From: Oscillospiraceae bacterium
GTDB taxonomy: Bacteria; Bacillota; Clostridia; Oscillospirales; Ruminococcaceae
Direction: 5' to 3'
DNA: 64,000 nt
Assembly (NCBI GenBank): GCA_900768125.1
Contig: CAAGBS010000011.1
Span: 1 to 64,000 of the forward strand
The translations under genes and the position numbers were made by a program. Shown one piece after another: positions 1 through 7,092 of the stretch. Under the pieces are notes generated by a model that saw nothing but the letters and a program-made list of their open reading frames with translations, was not told the origin of the DNA and searched no databases. How positions within the stretch are numbered: position 1 is the stretch's first letter; every line of letters starts with the position of its first letter.

Positions 1-77
1 GATAGGTTCATGCCCTGGGCTAAGCTTCCCGATTTCTGCATATAACAGTTTACCCTCTGCTCGCTGTAAAAAAGCAG

Positions 78-641
78 ATGGTTACTTGTTTTGGGTCGCT
101 GGATTATTGGGCGGATACAAATGAAACGCCGACTACAGCTAAATTCTATTATACCACTAATGGCTCTAAGCCTACAACAAAGTCTAAGGAATACAAGCCT
201 GACTTTGATTTGGTCCACACCAACAAGCTCACATTTAAGAAGACTTGCACATTCCGCATGCTTGTTGTCTGCCCTGGTTATGAAGACACTTATCTCTCCT
301 TGCCTATTGGCATAGGCAAGGAGTATACAGCTGACTTTAACAATGACAGACTTAAGGATGGTGCTTACTGCACAGCACTTACTGGTGTGTTCCATCAGAC
401 TCAGGAAGTAGAATTCTGCAAGGGCTATGAGCGTAGTTATCAGTTCTACTATACACTTGATGGCTCCAAGCCTACTACAAAGTCTGTATCTCCTAAGTAT
501 AACACAGATTATATCACAATCGATAAGTCTTGTACACTGAGAGTGCTTGTAATTGATGCAAACGGTAAAAAGACCTATGGTGCTTTCCGTTATGTCATCG
601 ACAACACTCAGTCTCAGGACCATCTTGTTGACGTATGGTGA
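78..641 (+). CDS. Chitobiase-C-like repeat protein, probably phage or island derived
   Basis: This 187-residue protein holds two copies of a chitobiase/beta-hexosaminidase C-terminal-like module. The signature FYYTTNGSKPTTKS lies near residue 23 and FYYTLDGSKPTTKS near residue 123, so the repeat period is about 100 residues. Such beta-rich modules occur in secreted glycan-binding proteins and phage structural proteins. No ribosome binding site precedes the ATG, and an in-frame stop lies at 21-23, so the start is uncertain and the gene may be a 5'-truncated remnant. No signal peptide is visible. The stop overlaps the next small ORF (TGATG). The stretch is visibly richer in A+T than everything after position 793 and favours codons such as AAG, CCT and ACA, which suggests foreign origin. 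Function is unknown. Confidence 0.55.
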   Translation: MVTCFGSLDYWADTNETPTTAKFYYTTNGSKPTTKSKEYKPDFDLVHTNKLTFKKTCTFRMLVVCPGYEDTYLSLPIGIGKEYTADFNNDRLKDGAYCTALTGVFHQTQEVEFCKGYERSYQFYYTLDGSKPTTKSVSPKYNTDYITIDKSCTLRVLVIDANGKKTYGAFRYVIDNTQSQDHLVDVW

Positions 642-751
642 TGTCTATGTTTGTAACCATTTATGGTGCAAGCAGAGAGGTTCTTATGCCTATGGTTAAA
701 GAGATAAAGACTAGTGCCATTATCTATCCTGATGGTAAGGGTATGTTCTAA
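641..751 (+). CDS. Small ORF coupled to the chitobiase-like gene
   Basis: A 36-codon frame (MSMFVTIYGASREVLMPMVK...) begins on the A of the preceding TGA, giving a TGATG overlap typical of translational coupling. It ends ten bases before a strong hairpin terminator. I recognise no family. It shares the A+T-rich composition of the upstream ORF, and the pair looks like the last genes of a phage or island transcript. It could also be the decayed C-terminus of the upstream protein after a frameshift. Confidence 0.35.
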   Translation: MSMFVTIYGASREVLMPMVKEIKTSAIIYPDGKGMF

Positions 752-760
752 CCAGCAGAA

Positions 761-788
761 AACCCCTCCGCACTGGAGGGGTCTTTTT
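761..788 (+). terminator. Bidirectional intrinsic terminator
   Basis: CCCCTCC (763-769), a five-base loop and GGAGGGG (775-781) are followed by CTTTTT on the plus strand. On the minus strand the same stem is followed by TTTTCTG, so it probably also ends the M23 gene transcript. Confidence 0.85.
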
Positions 789-792
789 GTTA

Positions 793-2136
793 TCACACAT
801 ATTCGTATGAGTAGCTGAACGGGTCAACAGAAACGCCGTTAACACGGGTCTCAAAGTGGAGATGGTTGCCCGTTGACCAGCCGGTAGAGCCGACATAGCC
901 TATAACATCTCCCTTGTTGACGGTCTGCCCCTCGTATACTGCGACTGCGCTGCAGTGCATATAAACAGTGGAAAGCCCGCCGCCGTGGTCGATGATGATA
1001 TAGTTGCCCGCGCCGCCGTGGTAGCCGCCGTCGCCGTACGCGGTGATGACCGTGCCGCCCTGGGCTGCGTAGATATTCTTACCGCCGATACCCGCGTTGC
1101 CGACATCTATACCGTAGTGGTTGCCGCCGCGCCAGCTGTCGTAGCCAAAGTAGGTGGTTATCATTCGCAGGTTGCTGTCCAGCGGCCAGCGGAAGCCGTC
1201 TGAGCTGTACACCGGAGCGTCATTGTTCTGCGACTGCTTCTGCCTTATAAGCTCGGTTATTGCGGCGTTTATCTCCTCCACCTGTTCAGAGGAAGCGTCT
1301 ATCATTCCGCGGATATTGCTGACCTGCGCCTGCAAGTCCTGATTATCGCTGGCAAGGCTGTTGAGTTCGCTGGTGCGCTGGTCTACCACCTGCTGCACGT
1401 CCGCCTTTTTGGACTGCAGGTCGGTAAGCTCGGTCTCCAGCGACTCTTTCTTTTCGGTGAGGTCGTCCTTGTCGCTGTTGAGCTGGGTTATGTCGTCTTC
1501 CAGTTCAACGATAAGGTCCTGCTGCTCGTGGATATCGTCAAGAAGCGCGTTCATGAAATCCATGTTCTGCTCCGAGATATTCTGAACTACATCGACATAT
1601 GTAAAGAAGTTGTACCAGTCGTCAGAACCCTCGAGTATCGGCAGCGTATCGGAGGTGTTGTTCATATAAAGCGCGCGGATAAGCTTCGCGAACTTCTGGA
1701 GGTTCTCCTTGTTCTGCGCTTCAAGGTCGGTGATGTCGGTCTCTTTCCGCTCTATCTCGGACTGCTTGTCGGTAATGCTGTCCTCGATGAGGGAAATTTC
1801 TATCTCTTTCTCGCTTATTTTCTGCTGCTGCTTGGTGATAAGCTGGCTGTAGGTCTGTACTTCCTCGTTAATGCCGGTTATCTGGTCCTGGATAAGTTCC
1901 ATCTGCTGTTTGTTCTGTTCGACGTCGCTTTTCAGGCTGCCTATTTTCTGTTCGCGGGCTTCGTTGTCTTTCTTTATCTGCTCCGCTTTCTGTTCAAGTT
2001 CGGCTATTTCCTGGTCGTAGTCCTTGGTGTCGGCGAATCCGGTCTGCTGACCCGTAAACGGTGCGAAAACTGTCAGTATCGCGACCGCCGCCGCGCAGAT
2101 GGCGCTCTGTATTCCTTTCCTGTGTATTTTCCCCAT
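793..2136 (-). CDS. Secreted M23 peptidase with coiled coil (EnvC/NlpD-like murein hydrolase or activator)
   Basis: The 447-residue protein starts with a signal peptide (KGIQSAICAAAVAILTVFAPFTG, cleavage near the following QTGFA). A long Glu/Lys/Gln-rich coiled coil covers about residues 40-290. A C-terminal M23/LytM domain runs from about 314 to 440. The zinc ligands are visible as His340 and Asp344 in NHYGID and as His425/His427 in NHLHFE, so the domain should be able to cut peptide cross-links of peptidoglycan. The coiled coil plus M23 layout matches PcsB- and EnvC-type proteins that act in cell separation. ATG 2134-2136 is preceded by GAGAGGG. The gene is monocistronic between its own promoter and the terminator at 761-788. 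Confidence 0.9.
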   Translation of the reverse strand: MGKIHRKGIQSAICAAAVAILTVFAPFTGQQTGFADTKDYDQEIAELEQKAEQIKKDNEAREQKIGSLKSDVEQNKQQMELIQDQITGINEEVQTYSQLITKQQQKISEKEIEISLIEDSITDKQSEIERKETDITDLEAQNKENLQKFAKLIRALYMNNTSDTLPILEGSDDWYNFFTYVDVVQNISEQNMDFMNALLDDIHEQQDLIVELEDDITQLNSDKDDLTEKKESLETELTDLQSKKADVQQVVDQRTSELNSLASDNQDLQAQVSNIRGMIDASSEQVEEINAAITELIRQKQSQNNDAPVYSSDGFRWPLDSNLRMITTYFGYDSWRGGNHYGIDVGNAGIGGKNIYAAQGGTVITAYGDGGYHGGAGNYIIIDHGGGLSTVYMHCSAVAVYEGQTVNKGDVIGYVGSTGWSTGNHLHFETRVNGVSVDPFSYSYEYV

Positions 2137-2208
2137 GATTTACCCTCTCTGTTTAGAATGCTTGTCCGGTGTTCAAAAACGGCAGTATAGTTCTGCCTGT
2201 ACTTTTTA

Positions 2209-2238
2209 ATTATACACCATTTTGCCGTAATATGTCAA
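2209..2238 (-). promoter_or_regulatory. Sigma-A promoter of the M23 gene
   Basis: On the minus strand TTGACA (2238-2233) is separated by 18 bases from TATAAT (2214-2209). Transcription would begin near 2202, leaving a leader of about 65 bases before the ATG at 2136. Confidence 0.8.
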
Positions 2239-2407
2239 GTGCCGCGCGGGTGGTAAAAAGCGGTATATTCTCATGCGATAATTTCATGCCTGGGTCAGCA
2301 TGGCACGGACTGCTCGTCCACGCCGAGCGCTTTTCAGGATTGCTTGGCAATATGAGATTTTTCGTTTTTGCGTTTGGCTTTTTCCGGCTTTGATTCTTCT
2401 CGTCACA

Positions 2408-2437
2408 GCAAAACAGCCGTCCCACTCCGGGACGGCT
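2408..2437 (-). terminator. Terminator downstream of tRNA-Leu
   Basis: AGCCGTCCC (2415-2423) pairs with GGGACGGCT (2429-2437). Read on the minus strand the stem is followed by GTTTTG. It lies downstream of tRNA-Leu and of the hairpin at 2452-2483. Confidence 0.65.
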
Positions 2438-2451
2438 GAGAAAAATCGGAT

Positions 2452-2483
2452 ATTTACGCCTCGCTTGTTCGCGAGGCGTAAAT
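2452..2483 (-). other. Perfect 13-bp hairpin directly after tRNA-Leu
   Basis: ATTTACGCCTCGC (2452-2464) pairs perfectly with GCGAGGCGTAAAT (2471-2483) around a six-base loop. It starts one base beyond the encoded CCA of the tRNA on the minus strand. There is no immediate U-run, so it may guide 3'-end processing of the tRNA rather than stop transcription by itself. Confidence 0.6.
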
Positions 2484-2484
2484 C

Positions 2485-2568
2485 TGGTGCGGGTGACAGG
2501 ACTTGAACCTGCACGGTGAAGCCACCAGAACCTAAATCTGGCGCGTCTGCCAATTCCGCCACACCCGC
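2485..2568 (-). tRNA. tRNA-Leu (anticodon UAG)
   Basis: The minus strand reads GCGGGTG (acceptor 5'), a D-arm with AATTGGCAGACGC, the anticodon stem-loop CCAGA-TTTAGGT-TCTGG with anticodon TAG, a long class II variable arm, a T-arm with GGTTCAAGTCC, and CACCCGC-A-CCA. All stems close and CCA is encoded. The long variable arm and the UAG anticodon identify a leucine tRNA reading CUA and related codons. Confidence 0.97.
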
Positions 2569-2580
2569 GTGACATTACTA

Positions 2581-2609
2581 ATTATATCAGAATTAAGCGG
2601 GATTGTCAA
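2581..2609 (-). promoter_or_regulatory. Consensus promoter of tRNA-Leu
   Basis: Minus-strand TTGACA (2609-2604), a 17-base spacer and TATAAT (2586-2581) form a perfect sigma-A promoter. The predicted start is about six bases before the mature tRNA 5' end. Confidence 0.9.
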
Positions 2610-2629
2610 GCACCGTGGACAAAAATGCA

Positions 2630-2666
2630 TGAATAAAATGAGGGGACCGCACTGCCGCAGTCCCCT
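2630..2666 (-). terminator. Terminator of the ABC exporter operon
   Basis: AGGGGACCGC (2641-2650) pairs with GCAGTCCCCT (2657-2666), with one internal mismatch. On the minus strand the stem is followed by TCATTTTATT. It begins just after the permease stop codon. Confidence 0.7.
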
Positions 2667-2671
2667 TTGCC

Positions 2672-3517
2672 TTAAAATTCCGGTTTGTCTTCCTGGTTGT
2701 TTATCTTCTTGCTTTTCAGCACCGTCAGCGTGAGAATGAACATCATCACCGCGATGACCACTGAAAGCACAACGCCCACGACTATGCTTGCGGCATTGTC
2801 CGCGAGAACGAAGTCATCGCGGAACATCTCACCGATGACAAGCGAGCGCAGGGTCAGCGGGTGGAACTTCGTGAGGTCGAGGGAGTTCAGGATAAGCTGC
2901 ACTATCGTAACTCCAAGGTACATCACCACCGTGATGAATCCCGGCTTGCTGGTGCAGAGCGCTATGGACATATACACCGTGATGAAGAACGCCATATACA
3001 CCGCGCACATGAACGCGCCAAGCAGAATTATTCCGAAACTCTGTCTTCCGTCTGTGAAAAGCAGGTTGCACAGCCCGCCCGCCGCCAGCGCGGACAGAAA
3101 TCCGCAGACGAACACTGTCGCAGGATACATCACATATTTCGGGAGCAGATAGTTGAAGAACTCCAGTCCCGCGCAGGACGGGATTATCGTTGCGCGCTTC
3201 TTCTGCTCGCCGCCGCAGGGAGACATCAGTATCAGCATGATTATCAGCAGGGAGGTGGCGCACAGGTCAGCCATCGTTCCGCCGAATATCGCTCCGGCGT
3301 TGCCAAACATCATCTGCAGCGTGTTCTCAATATCCACCGCGCCGCCGACTGAACCGAACATATCCGTATCGGATATGCTTCCTAACAGCGCATTCATCGC
3401 CCAGTACATCAGCGGGTCTGCAAGCGCAAATGAGAACGTGCCGATGATAACTCCCCAGAACCTGAACGTTCTGGAAAACTGGAACCACTCTTTCTTGAAT
3501 CCGGCTTTAATTTGCAT
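2672..3517 (-). CDS. ABC-2 type transporter permease
   Basis: This 281-residue membrane protein has about six hydrophobic spans. They are near residues 20-42, around 84-100, around 135-155, 165-185, 195-215 and 245-270. No ATPase motifs are present. The layout suits an ABC-2 export permease that pairs with a separate nucleotide-binding protein. Its start overlaps the end of the upstream ATPase gene by 11 bases, so the two are translationally coupled and should form one exporter. The substrate cannot be read from sequence; drugs, peptides or lipids are all possible. The C-terminal tail (KSKKINNQEDKPEF) is cytoplasmic. Confidence 0.85.
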   Translation of the reverse strand: MQIKAGFKKEWFQFSRTFRFWGVIIGTFSFALADPLMYWAMNALLGSISDTDMFGSVGGAVDIENTLQMMFGNAGAIFGGTMADLCATSLLIIMLILMSPCGGEQKKRATIIPSCAGLEFFNYLLPKYVMYPATVFVCGFLSALAAGGLCNLLFTDGRQSFGIILLGAFMCAVYMAFFITVYMSIALCTSKPGFITVVMYLGVTIVQLILNSLDLTKFHPLTLRSLVIGEMFRDDFVLADNAASIVVGVVLSVVIAVMMFILTLTVLKSKKINNQEDKPEF

Positions 3518-4415
3518 TTGTGCCCACCACCATTCTGAATACCTCTTCCAGGCTAGCCGTGCCTATCTTAAATTCGTCCACAACGGCGCCGCTTTCCGCA
3601 AGCAGCTGTATCAGCCTGCGGGAGCATTCCTCGGAATTATCCGTGCCGAAACGGAACTGCCCGGTCATGTCGTTAAATTCGGCGCGGGCGAAATCGACTG
3701 TAAGCAGCTTGATTTTCAGCTGGTCGGTCAGTCCGCGGACGCTAAGCTGTACTACATCTCCGCCGTGCCTGCGCAGGATATCGGTGAGATCTCCCTCCTC
3801 CGCGAGCCTTCCGTTGGTCATTATGCCTATGCGGTTTGCAACACGCTCTACGTCCGACAGGATATGCGTTGAGAGGACTATAGTGCTTCCCATGCCTTTC
3901 AGCCGCTCGATTATCGAGATGACCTCGGCTCTGCCCTCCGGGTCGAGCGCGGAAGTCGGCTCGTCGAATATCAGCAGCTCCGGGTCGCCGATTATCGCGG
4001 CGCCCATGCCGAGGCGCTGAGTCATTCCCCTGGAATAGCCCTTTGCGCGGCGGTCGGCTGCCTTTGTCAGACCGACTATATCCAGCACCTCGCTGACGCG
4101 GCGCTTCACATCGCCCTGATAGCCGGTGCAGGCGGCTATATATTCGAGATATTCCCGAGAGGTCATGTAGCCGTAGATAGTCGGGCTTTCGGGGAGATAT
4201 CCTACCTTTACCGGCTTTCCGTCGCCGAGGATTATCTCGCCCTCGTCCTTGGGGATAATATTCGTGATGATGTTCATTGTCGTGGTCTTGCCGCAGCCGT
4301 TTCTGCCCAGGAAGCCGTAGACATCTCCCTTTTCGATGTCCATGCTGAGACCGTCCAGCACGGTAAACGACCCGTATTTCTTATACAGATTGCGTATCCT
4401 TACCAAATCTTTCAC
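3507..4415 (-). CDS. ABC transporter ATP-binding protein
   Basis: The 302-residue protein is a CcmA/NatA-type ATPase. Walker A is GRNGCGKTT near residue 38, the signature is the variant YSRGM near 132, and Walker B is LLIFDEP near 153, followed by the D-loop and switch His in STHIL. The C-terminal hundred residues are the usual accessory extension of exporters in this class. The start is GTG at 4413-4415; minus-strand GGTGGGAAAGG lies immediately upstream, which makes an unusually tight ribosome binding site. It drives the neighbouring ABC-2 permease, and a strong promoter lies at 4446-4474. Confidence 0.92.
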   Translation of the reverse strand: MKDLVRIRNLYKKYGSFTVLDGLSMDIEKGDVYGFLGRNGCGKTTTMNIITNIIPKDEGEIILGDGKPVKVGYLPESPTIYGYMTSREYLEYIAACTGYQGDVKRRVSEVLDIVGLTKAADRRAKGYSRGMTQRLGMGAAIIGDPELLIFDEPTSALDPEGRAEVISIIERLKGMGSTIVLSTHILSDVERVANRIGIMTNGRLAEEGDLTDILRRHGGDVVQLSVRGLTDQLKIKLLTVDFARAEFNDMTGQFRFGTDNSEECSRRLIQLLAESGAVVDEFKIGTASLEEVFRMVVGTNAN

Positions 4416-4445
4416 CCTTTCCCACCAATTTTAGTGCATATAAAG

Positions 4446-4474
4446 ATTGTACATTATTCAACTGCGTTTGTCAA
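4446..4474 (-). promoter_or_regulatory. Promoter of the ABC exporter operon
   Basis: Minus-strand TTGACA (4474-4469), a 17-base spacer and TACAAT (4451-4446). The predicted leader to the GTG start is only about 25 bases. Confidence 0.8.
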
Positions 4475-4519
4475 TAGATTTCACACAATTAACTTACTGT
4501 CTGCAATACCTGTGGCTGA

Positions 4520-4556
4520 AAACAGAAAACCCCCGCCGTGACCGACAGGGGAAATT
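4520..4556 (-). terminator. Terminator of rpmB
   Basis: On the minus strand a C-rich arm (CCCCTG) pairs imperfectly with CGGCGGGG and is followed by GTTTTCTGTTTT. It lies about 35 bases beyond the rpmB stop. Confidence 0.6.
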
Positions 4557-4590
4557 TTCTGTAACCAATAACTTAACGTCAATAAGTTAA

Positions 4591-4779
4591 TTAAACTGCT
4601 CTCTGAACCAGACCGGAGCGCAGGCAGCGTGTGCAAGCGTTTACTCTGCAGGGAGTACCGTTTACGATCGCCTTTACCTTCTTGACATTGGGCTTATAGG
4701 TTCTGTTGCTGCGTCTGTGGGAGTGGGATACCTTGATACCGAAGGTAACGCTCTTGCCGCAGATCTCACATTTTGCCAT
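4591..4779 (-). CDS. rpmB: 50S ribosomal protein L28
   Basis: The 62-residue product MAKCEICGKSVTFGIKVSHS matches the L28 N-terminus, with the HRRSNRTYKPN core and the zinc-type cysteines CEIC...CTRC. It is a structural protein of the large ribosomal subunit. I chose ATG 4777-4779 rather than an upstream in-frame GTG at 4788 because L28 starts with MAK and because GAGAGGTAGGTG sits at normal distance from this ATG. The gene stands alone between its own promoter and terminator, as rpmB does in many Firmicutes. The four cysteines suggest the zinc-binding form. Confidence 0.97.
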   Translation of the reverse strand: MAKCEICGKSVTFGIKVSHSHRRSNRTYKPNVKKVKAIVNGTPCRVNACTRCLRSGLVQRAV

Positions 4780-4829
4780 TTGAAGCACCTACCTCTCTTG
4801 TAGTAGTTAATTTTTCAGTAACGTATAAT

Positions 4830-4858
4830 ATTTTATCAGAAACAGCGGAAAAATGCAA
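4830..4858 (-). promoter_or_regulatory. Promoter of rpmB
   Basis: Minus-strand TTGCAT (4858-4853), a 17-base spacer and TAAAAT (4835-4830), about 50 bases upstream of the rpmB start. Confidence 0.6.
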
Positions 4859-5108
4859 GGGTTTATTTAGCGTTCCTTGAATATTTGTATATAATCACAA
4901 AAAAATCGTGATTTAGACCGCGATATTAATACATTATTACTACAAGAACAAGCGCTGTTTTTGACCCGTCATATATGCAGTCGCCGTTCAAAAGCGCTGG
5001 CACATCACAACTCTGTGCGGTATGTAACGTTTCATAGTTAAAAATCACAAGTTGAATGTATCGGCATTGTATAAATAGCCGATTTTAAATTAATTAGACT
5101 GCGATTCA
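4859..5108. other. Gene-free A+T-rich stretch
   Basis: No reading frame with a ribosome binding site is visible here. A small hairpin (AATCAC/GTGATT near 4896-4918) is the only structure I noticed. The stretch separates the divergent rpmB and small membrane protein genes. Confidence 0.5.
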
Positions 5109-5137
5109 TTGACAGCGTGTGAATAAGATGTTATAAT
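5109..5137 (+). promoter_or_regulatory. Perfect consensus sigma-A promoter
   Basis: TTGACA (5109-5114), a 17-base spacer and TATAAT (5132-5137). Transcription should start near 5144 and reads the small membrane protein gene at 5212. Confidence 0.9.
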
Positions 5138-5211
5138 TTAGACACACAATAAGCGGCTTCCATTTATCGCCGCCGAGTCACATGAACTATTGCCGAAACG
5201 GAGGTATAGCT

Positions 5212-5637
5212 ATGACAATAAACGCAGCAAACACAGCCCCGAAAAAAGATCATCTCAGCGCACCGCGCGTGCTGTGCCTGACGGTTTCAATAATCGCCGC
5301 CGGCGCTGCAGTAACAATGGAATTTCTGACAAGAGATCATTGCGTATCATTCAGCATTCTGTACTGCGTGCTGATATTCGCGTCCATGATTTCAATATCC
5401 GGATCTGCGCATATGTCCGGCTCCCGCAGAGCCGGCAGTGTGACTGTCATGGCGGTCATGGCGCTTATATTCGCAGCGCTGAGCTTCAGTTCGACATTCT
5501 TTTTCTACATGGATCTCTCGCCGGACAATATCGGCAGCATAGCTTCGAAAATGGCGGTCAGCGCCCTGCTGACGCATGGTATCGTCCTCGCCGCAGCTTT
5601 GCTGGTATCGCGCCTTTTGATTTACAGAAAGAAATGA
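5212..5637 (+). CDS. Small four-TM membrane protein, unknown function
   Basis: The 141-residue protein has hydrophobic segments near residues 22-42, 48-66, 78-102 and 115-137 and a basic C-terminus (YRKK). I do not recognise the family. The start at ATG 5212 is preferred over an in-frame ATG at 5182 because ACGGAGG lies at good spacing. It is transcribed alone from a perfect consensus promoter into a strong terminator, so a high transcript level is likely despite the anonymous product. The four-span layout loosely resembles DUF-type inner membrane proteins of Clostridia. Confidence 0.75.
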   Translation: MTINAANTAPKKDHLSAPRVLCLTVSIIAAGAAVTMEFLTRDHCVSFSILYCVLIFASMISISGSAHMSGSRRAGSVTVMAVMALIFAALSFSSTFFFYMDLSPDNIGSIASKMAVSALLTHGIVLAAALLVSRLLIYRKK

Positions 5638-5648
5638 TGGAAATTAGT

Positions 5649-5677
5649 AAAAAGGGAGAGCGCCGCTCTCCCTTTTT
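5649..5677. terminator. Bidirectional terminator between the membrane protein gene and trpS
   Basis: AAAAAGGGAGAG (5649-5660) and CTCTCCCTTTTT (5666-5677) form a perfect 12-bp stem with A- and T-runs on both sides. It serves the two convergent genes. Confidence 0.9.
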
Positions 5678-5690
5678 ATATCTGTATTTG

Positions 5691-6689
5691 TTACAGGACT
5701 AAGAATCCAACTTTCTTCTGCACCTTCTGCAGGGTCTTTCTTGAGGTCTTGAACGCCTTTTCCGCGCCCTTCTTCATGCAGTCCTCAAGGTATGCCTTGT
5801 CTGCGAACACGCGCTTGAACTCAGCCTGCATAGGCGCCAGCATATCTGCGACAGCCTCGCCTACTGCGGTCTTGAAGTCGCCGTAGCCCTTGCCTGCGAA
5901 CTCCGCTTCTATCTCCTCAAACGACTTGTTGGTGACTGCGGAGTAAATCGACATCAGGTTGATTATGCCGTCCTTGCCCTCCCTGGCGCATACTACAGTA
6001 TCGCTGTCGGTGACTGCACGCTTGAACTTGCGGATTATCGTATCCTTGTCATCGAGTATCCATACGCTGGAGTTAGGGTTCTCATCAGACTTGGACATCT
6101 TCTTTGTCGGCTCCTGCAGCGACATCACCTTTGCGGTGGTCTTTGTGATGTAGCCGTCCGGCATGGTGAATACATCGCCGTAAATGCCGTTGAAGCGCTG
6201 CGCAACGTTGCGCGCAAGTTCGAGGTGCTGCTTCTGGTCGATGCCCACCGGAACCAGGTCAGCCTGATACAGCAGGATATCCGCAGCCATCAGCACCGGG
6301 TAGGTGAACAGACCGGCGTTGATGTTGTCGGGGTGCTTTGCGGACTTGTCTTTAAACTGGGTCATTCTGGAAAGCTCGCCGAACTGGGTGTAGCAGGAAA
6401 GTATCCAGCTGAGTTCAGCGTGATTGGGATTGTGTCCCTGCACGAACAGCGTGGACTTCTCCGGGTCAAGACCAGCCGCGATAAGCAGCGCATAGCTTTC
6501 CTTTATCTGGTTGCGCAGCTTCACGGGGTCCTGCCTTACGGTGATGGAGTGCAGGTCGGCTATACCGAAATAGCAGTTGTAGTCGTTCTGGAGTTTGACC
6601 CAGTTCTGCATAGCGCCGAGATAATTTCCCAGATGAGGCGTGTTAGTGGGCTGAATGAGACTCAGCATGTTCTTTTTCTGTTCTTCCAT
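5691..6689 (-). CDS. trpS: Tryptophanyl-tRNA synthetase
   Basis: The enzyme joins tryptophan to tRNA-Trp using ATP. The 332-residue length is normal for bacterial TrpRS. The class I signature appears as TPHLGNYLGA (the HIGH region) near residues 17-26, and KMSKS near residue 195. The domain order is Rossmann catalytic fold followed by a helical anticodon-binding region. I set the start at the ATG giving MEEQKKNMLSLIQPT; AGAAAGGAAATC lies just upstream, and the longer in-frame extension reads into the T-box leader. Expression is controlled by that T-box, so transcription should rise when uncharged tRNA-Trp accumulates. It ends at the shared terminator 5649-5677. Confidence 0.97.
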   Translation of the reverse strand: MEEQKKNMLSLIQPTNTPHLGNYLGAMQNWVKLQNDYNCYFGIADLHSITVRQDPVKLRNQIKESYALLIAAGLDPEKSTLFVQGHNPNHAELSWILSCYTQFGELSRMTQFKDKSAKHPDNINAGLFTYPVLMAADILLYQADLVPVGIDQKQHLELARNVAQRFNGIYGDVFTMPDGYITKTTAKVMSLQEPTKKMSKSDENPNSSVWILDDKDTIIRKFKRAVTDSDTVVCAREGKDGIINLMSIYSAVTNKSFEEIEAEFAGKGYGDFKTAVGEAVADMLAPMQAEFKRVFADKAYLEDCMKKGAEKAFKTSRKTLQKVQKKVGFLVL

Positions 6690-6727
6690 GATGATTTCCT
6701 TTCTCGATAAATAAAGATAGGAACAAA

Positions 6728-7040
6728 CAAAAATCCGCCCCTGCGGCAGAAAAACTGCCATAAGGACGGAGTGATAATTCCAACACCGCGTTGCCACCTT
6801 AATTCACGGGATATTTCCCGCGCTCTCAATGGATACTTTCATATCCTGGCAATTAACGCTTGCTCCACGTCGCAGGATACTCGGCTTTTCAGCCTTTGAC
6901 TGCGCCCTCTACGGTCCATTTGTATACCCAGCTTCCTGCGGCGTTCCCAGCTGAAATGACAGACTGTGCGCCCGTCATGACTCGCCGCTCTCTGTGAGTG
7001 CTCAGGTATTTTTATCTCCGTATCATCGGTTTCAAGGGCA
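6728..7040 (-). ncRNA. T-box leader of trpS
   Basis: The minus strand carries the T-box core AAGGTGGCAACGCGGT (6800-6785). A candidate specifier TGG, the tryptophan codon, sits at 6918-6916 in the sequence AAATGGACC inside the stem I region. A terminator of paired CCGTCCTT and AGGGGCGG with a nested GGCAG/CTGCC hairpin and a U-run lies at about 6773-6729. The competing antiterminator would use the T-box sequence. The exact 5' boundary is estimated. The gene directly downstream is trpS, which agrees with the specifier. Confidence 0.93.
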
Positions 7041-7092
7041 TATTCGATTGTTCTGCAGTTATTTTATCACGATTTTCCCGATTTGTCAAGCG

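Noticed and set aside
2284..2562. ORF reading MAELADAPDLGSGGFTVQVQVLSPAP on the minus strand
   Set aside because: It is a spurious translation of the tRNA-Leu gene and its flank, a known artefact of tRNA annotation.
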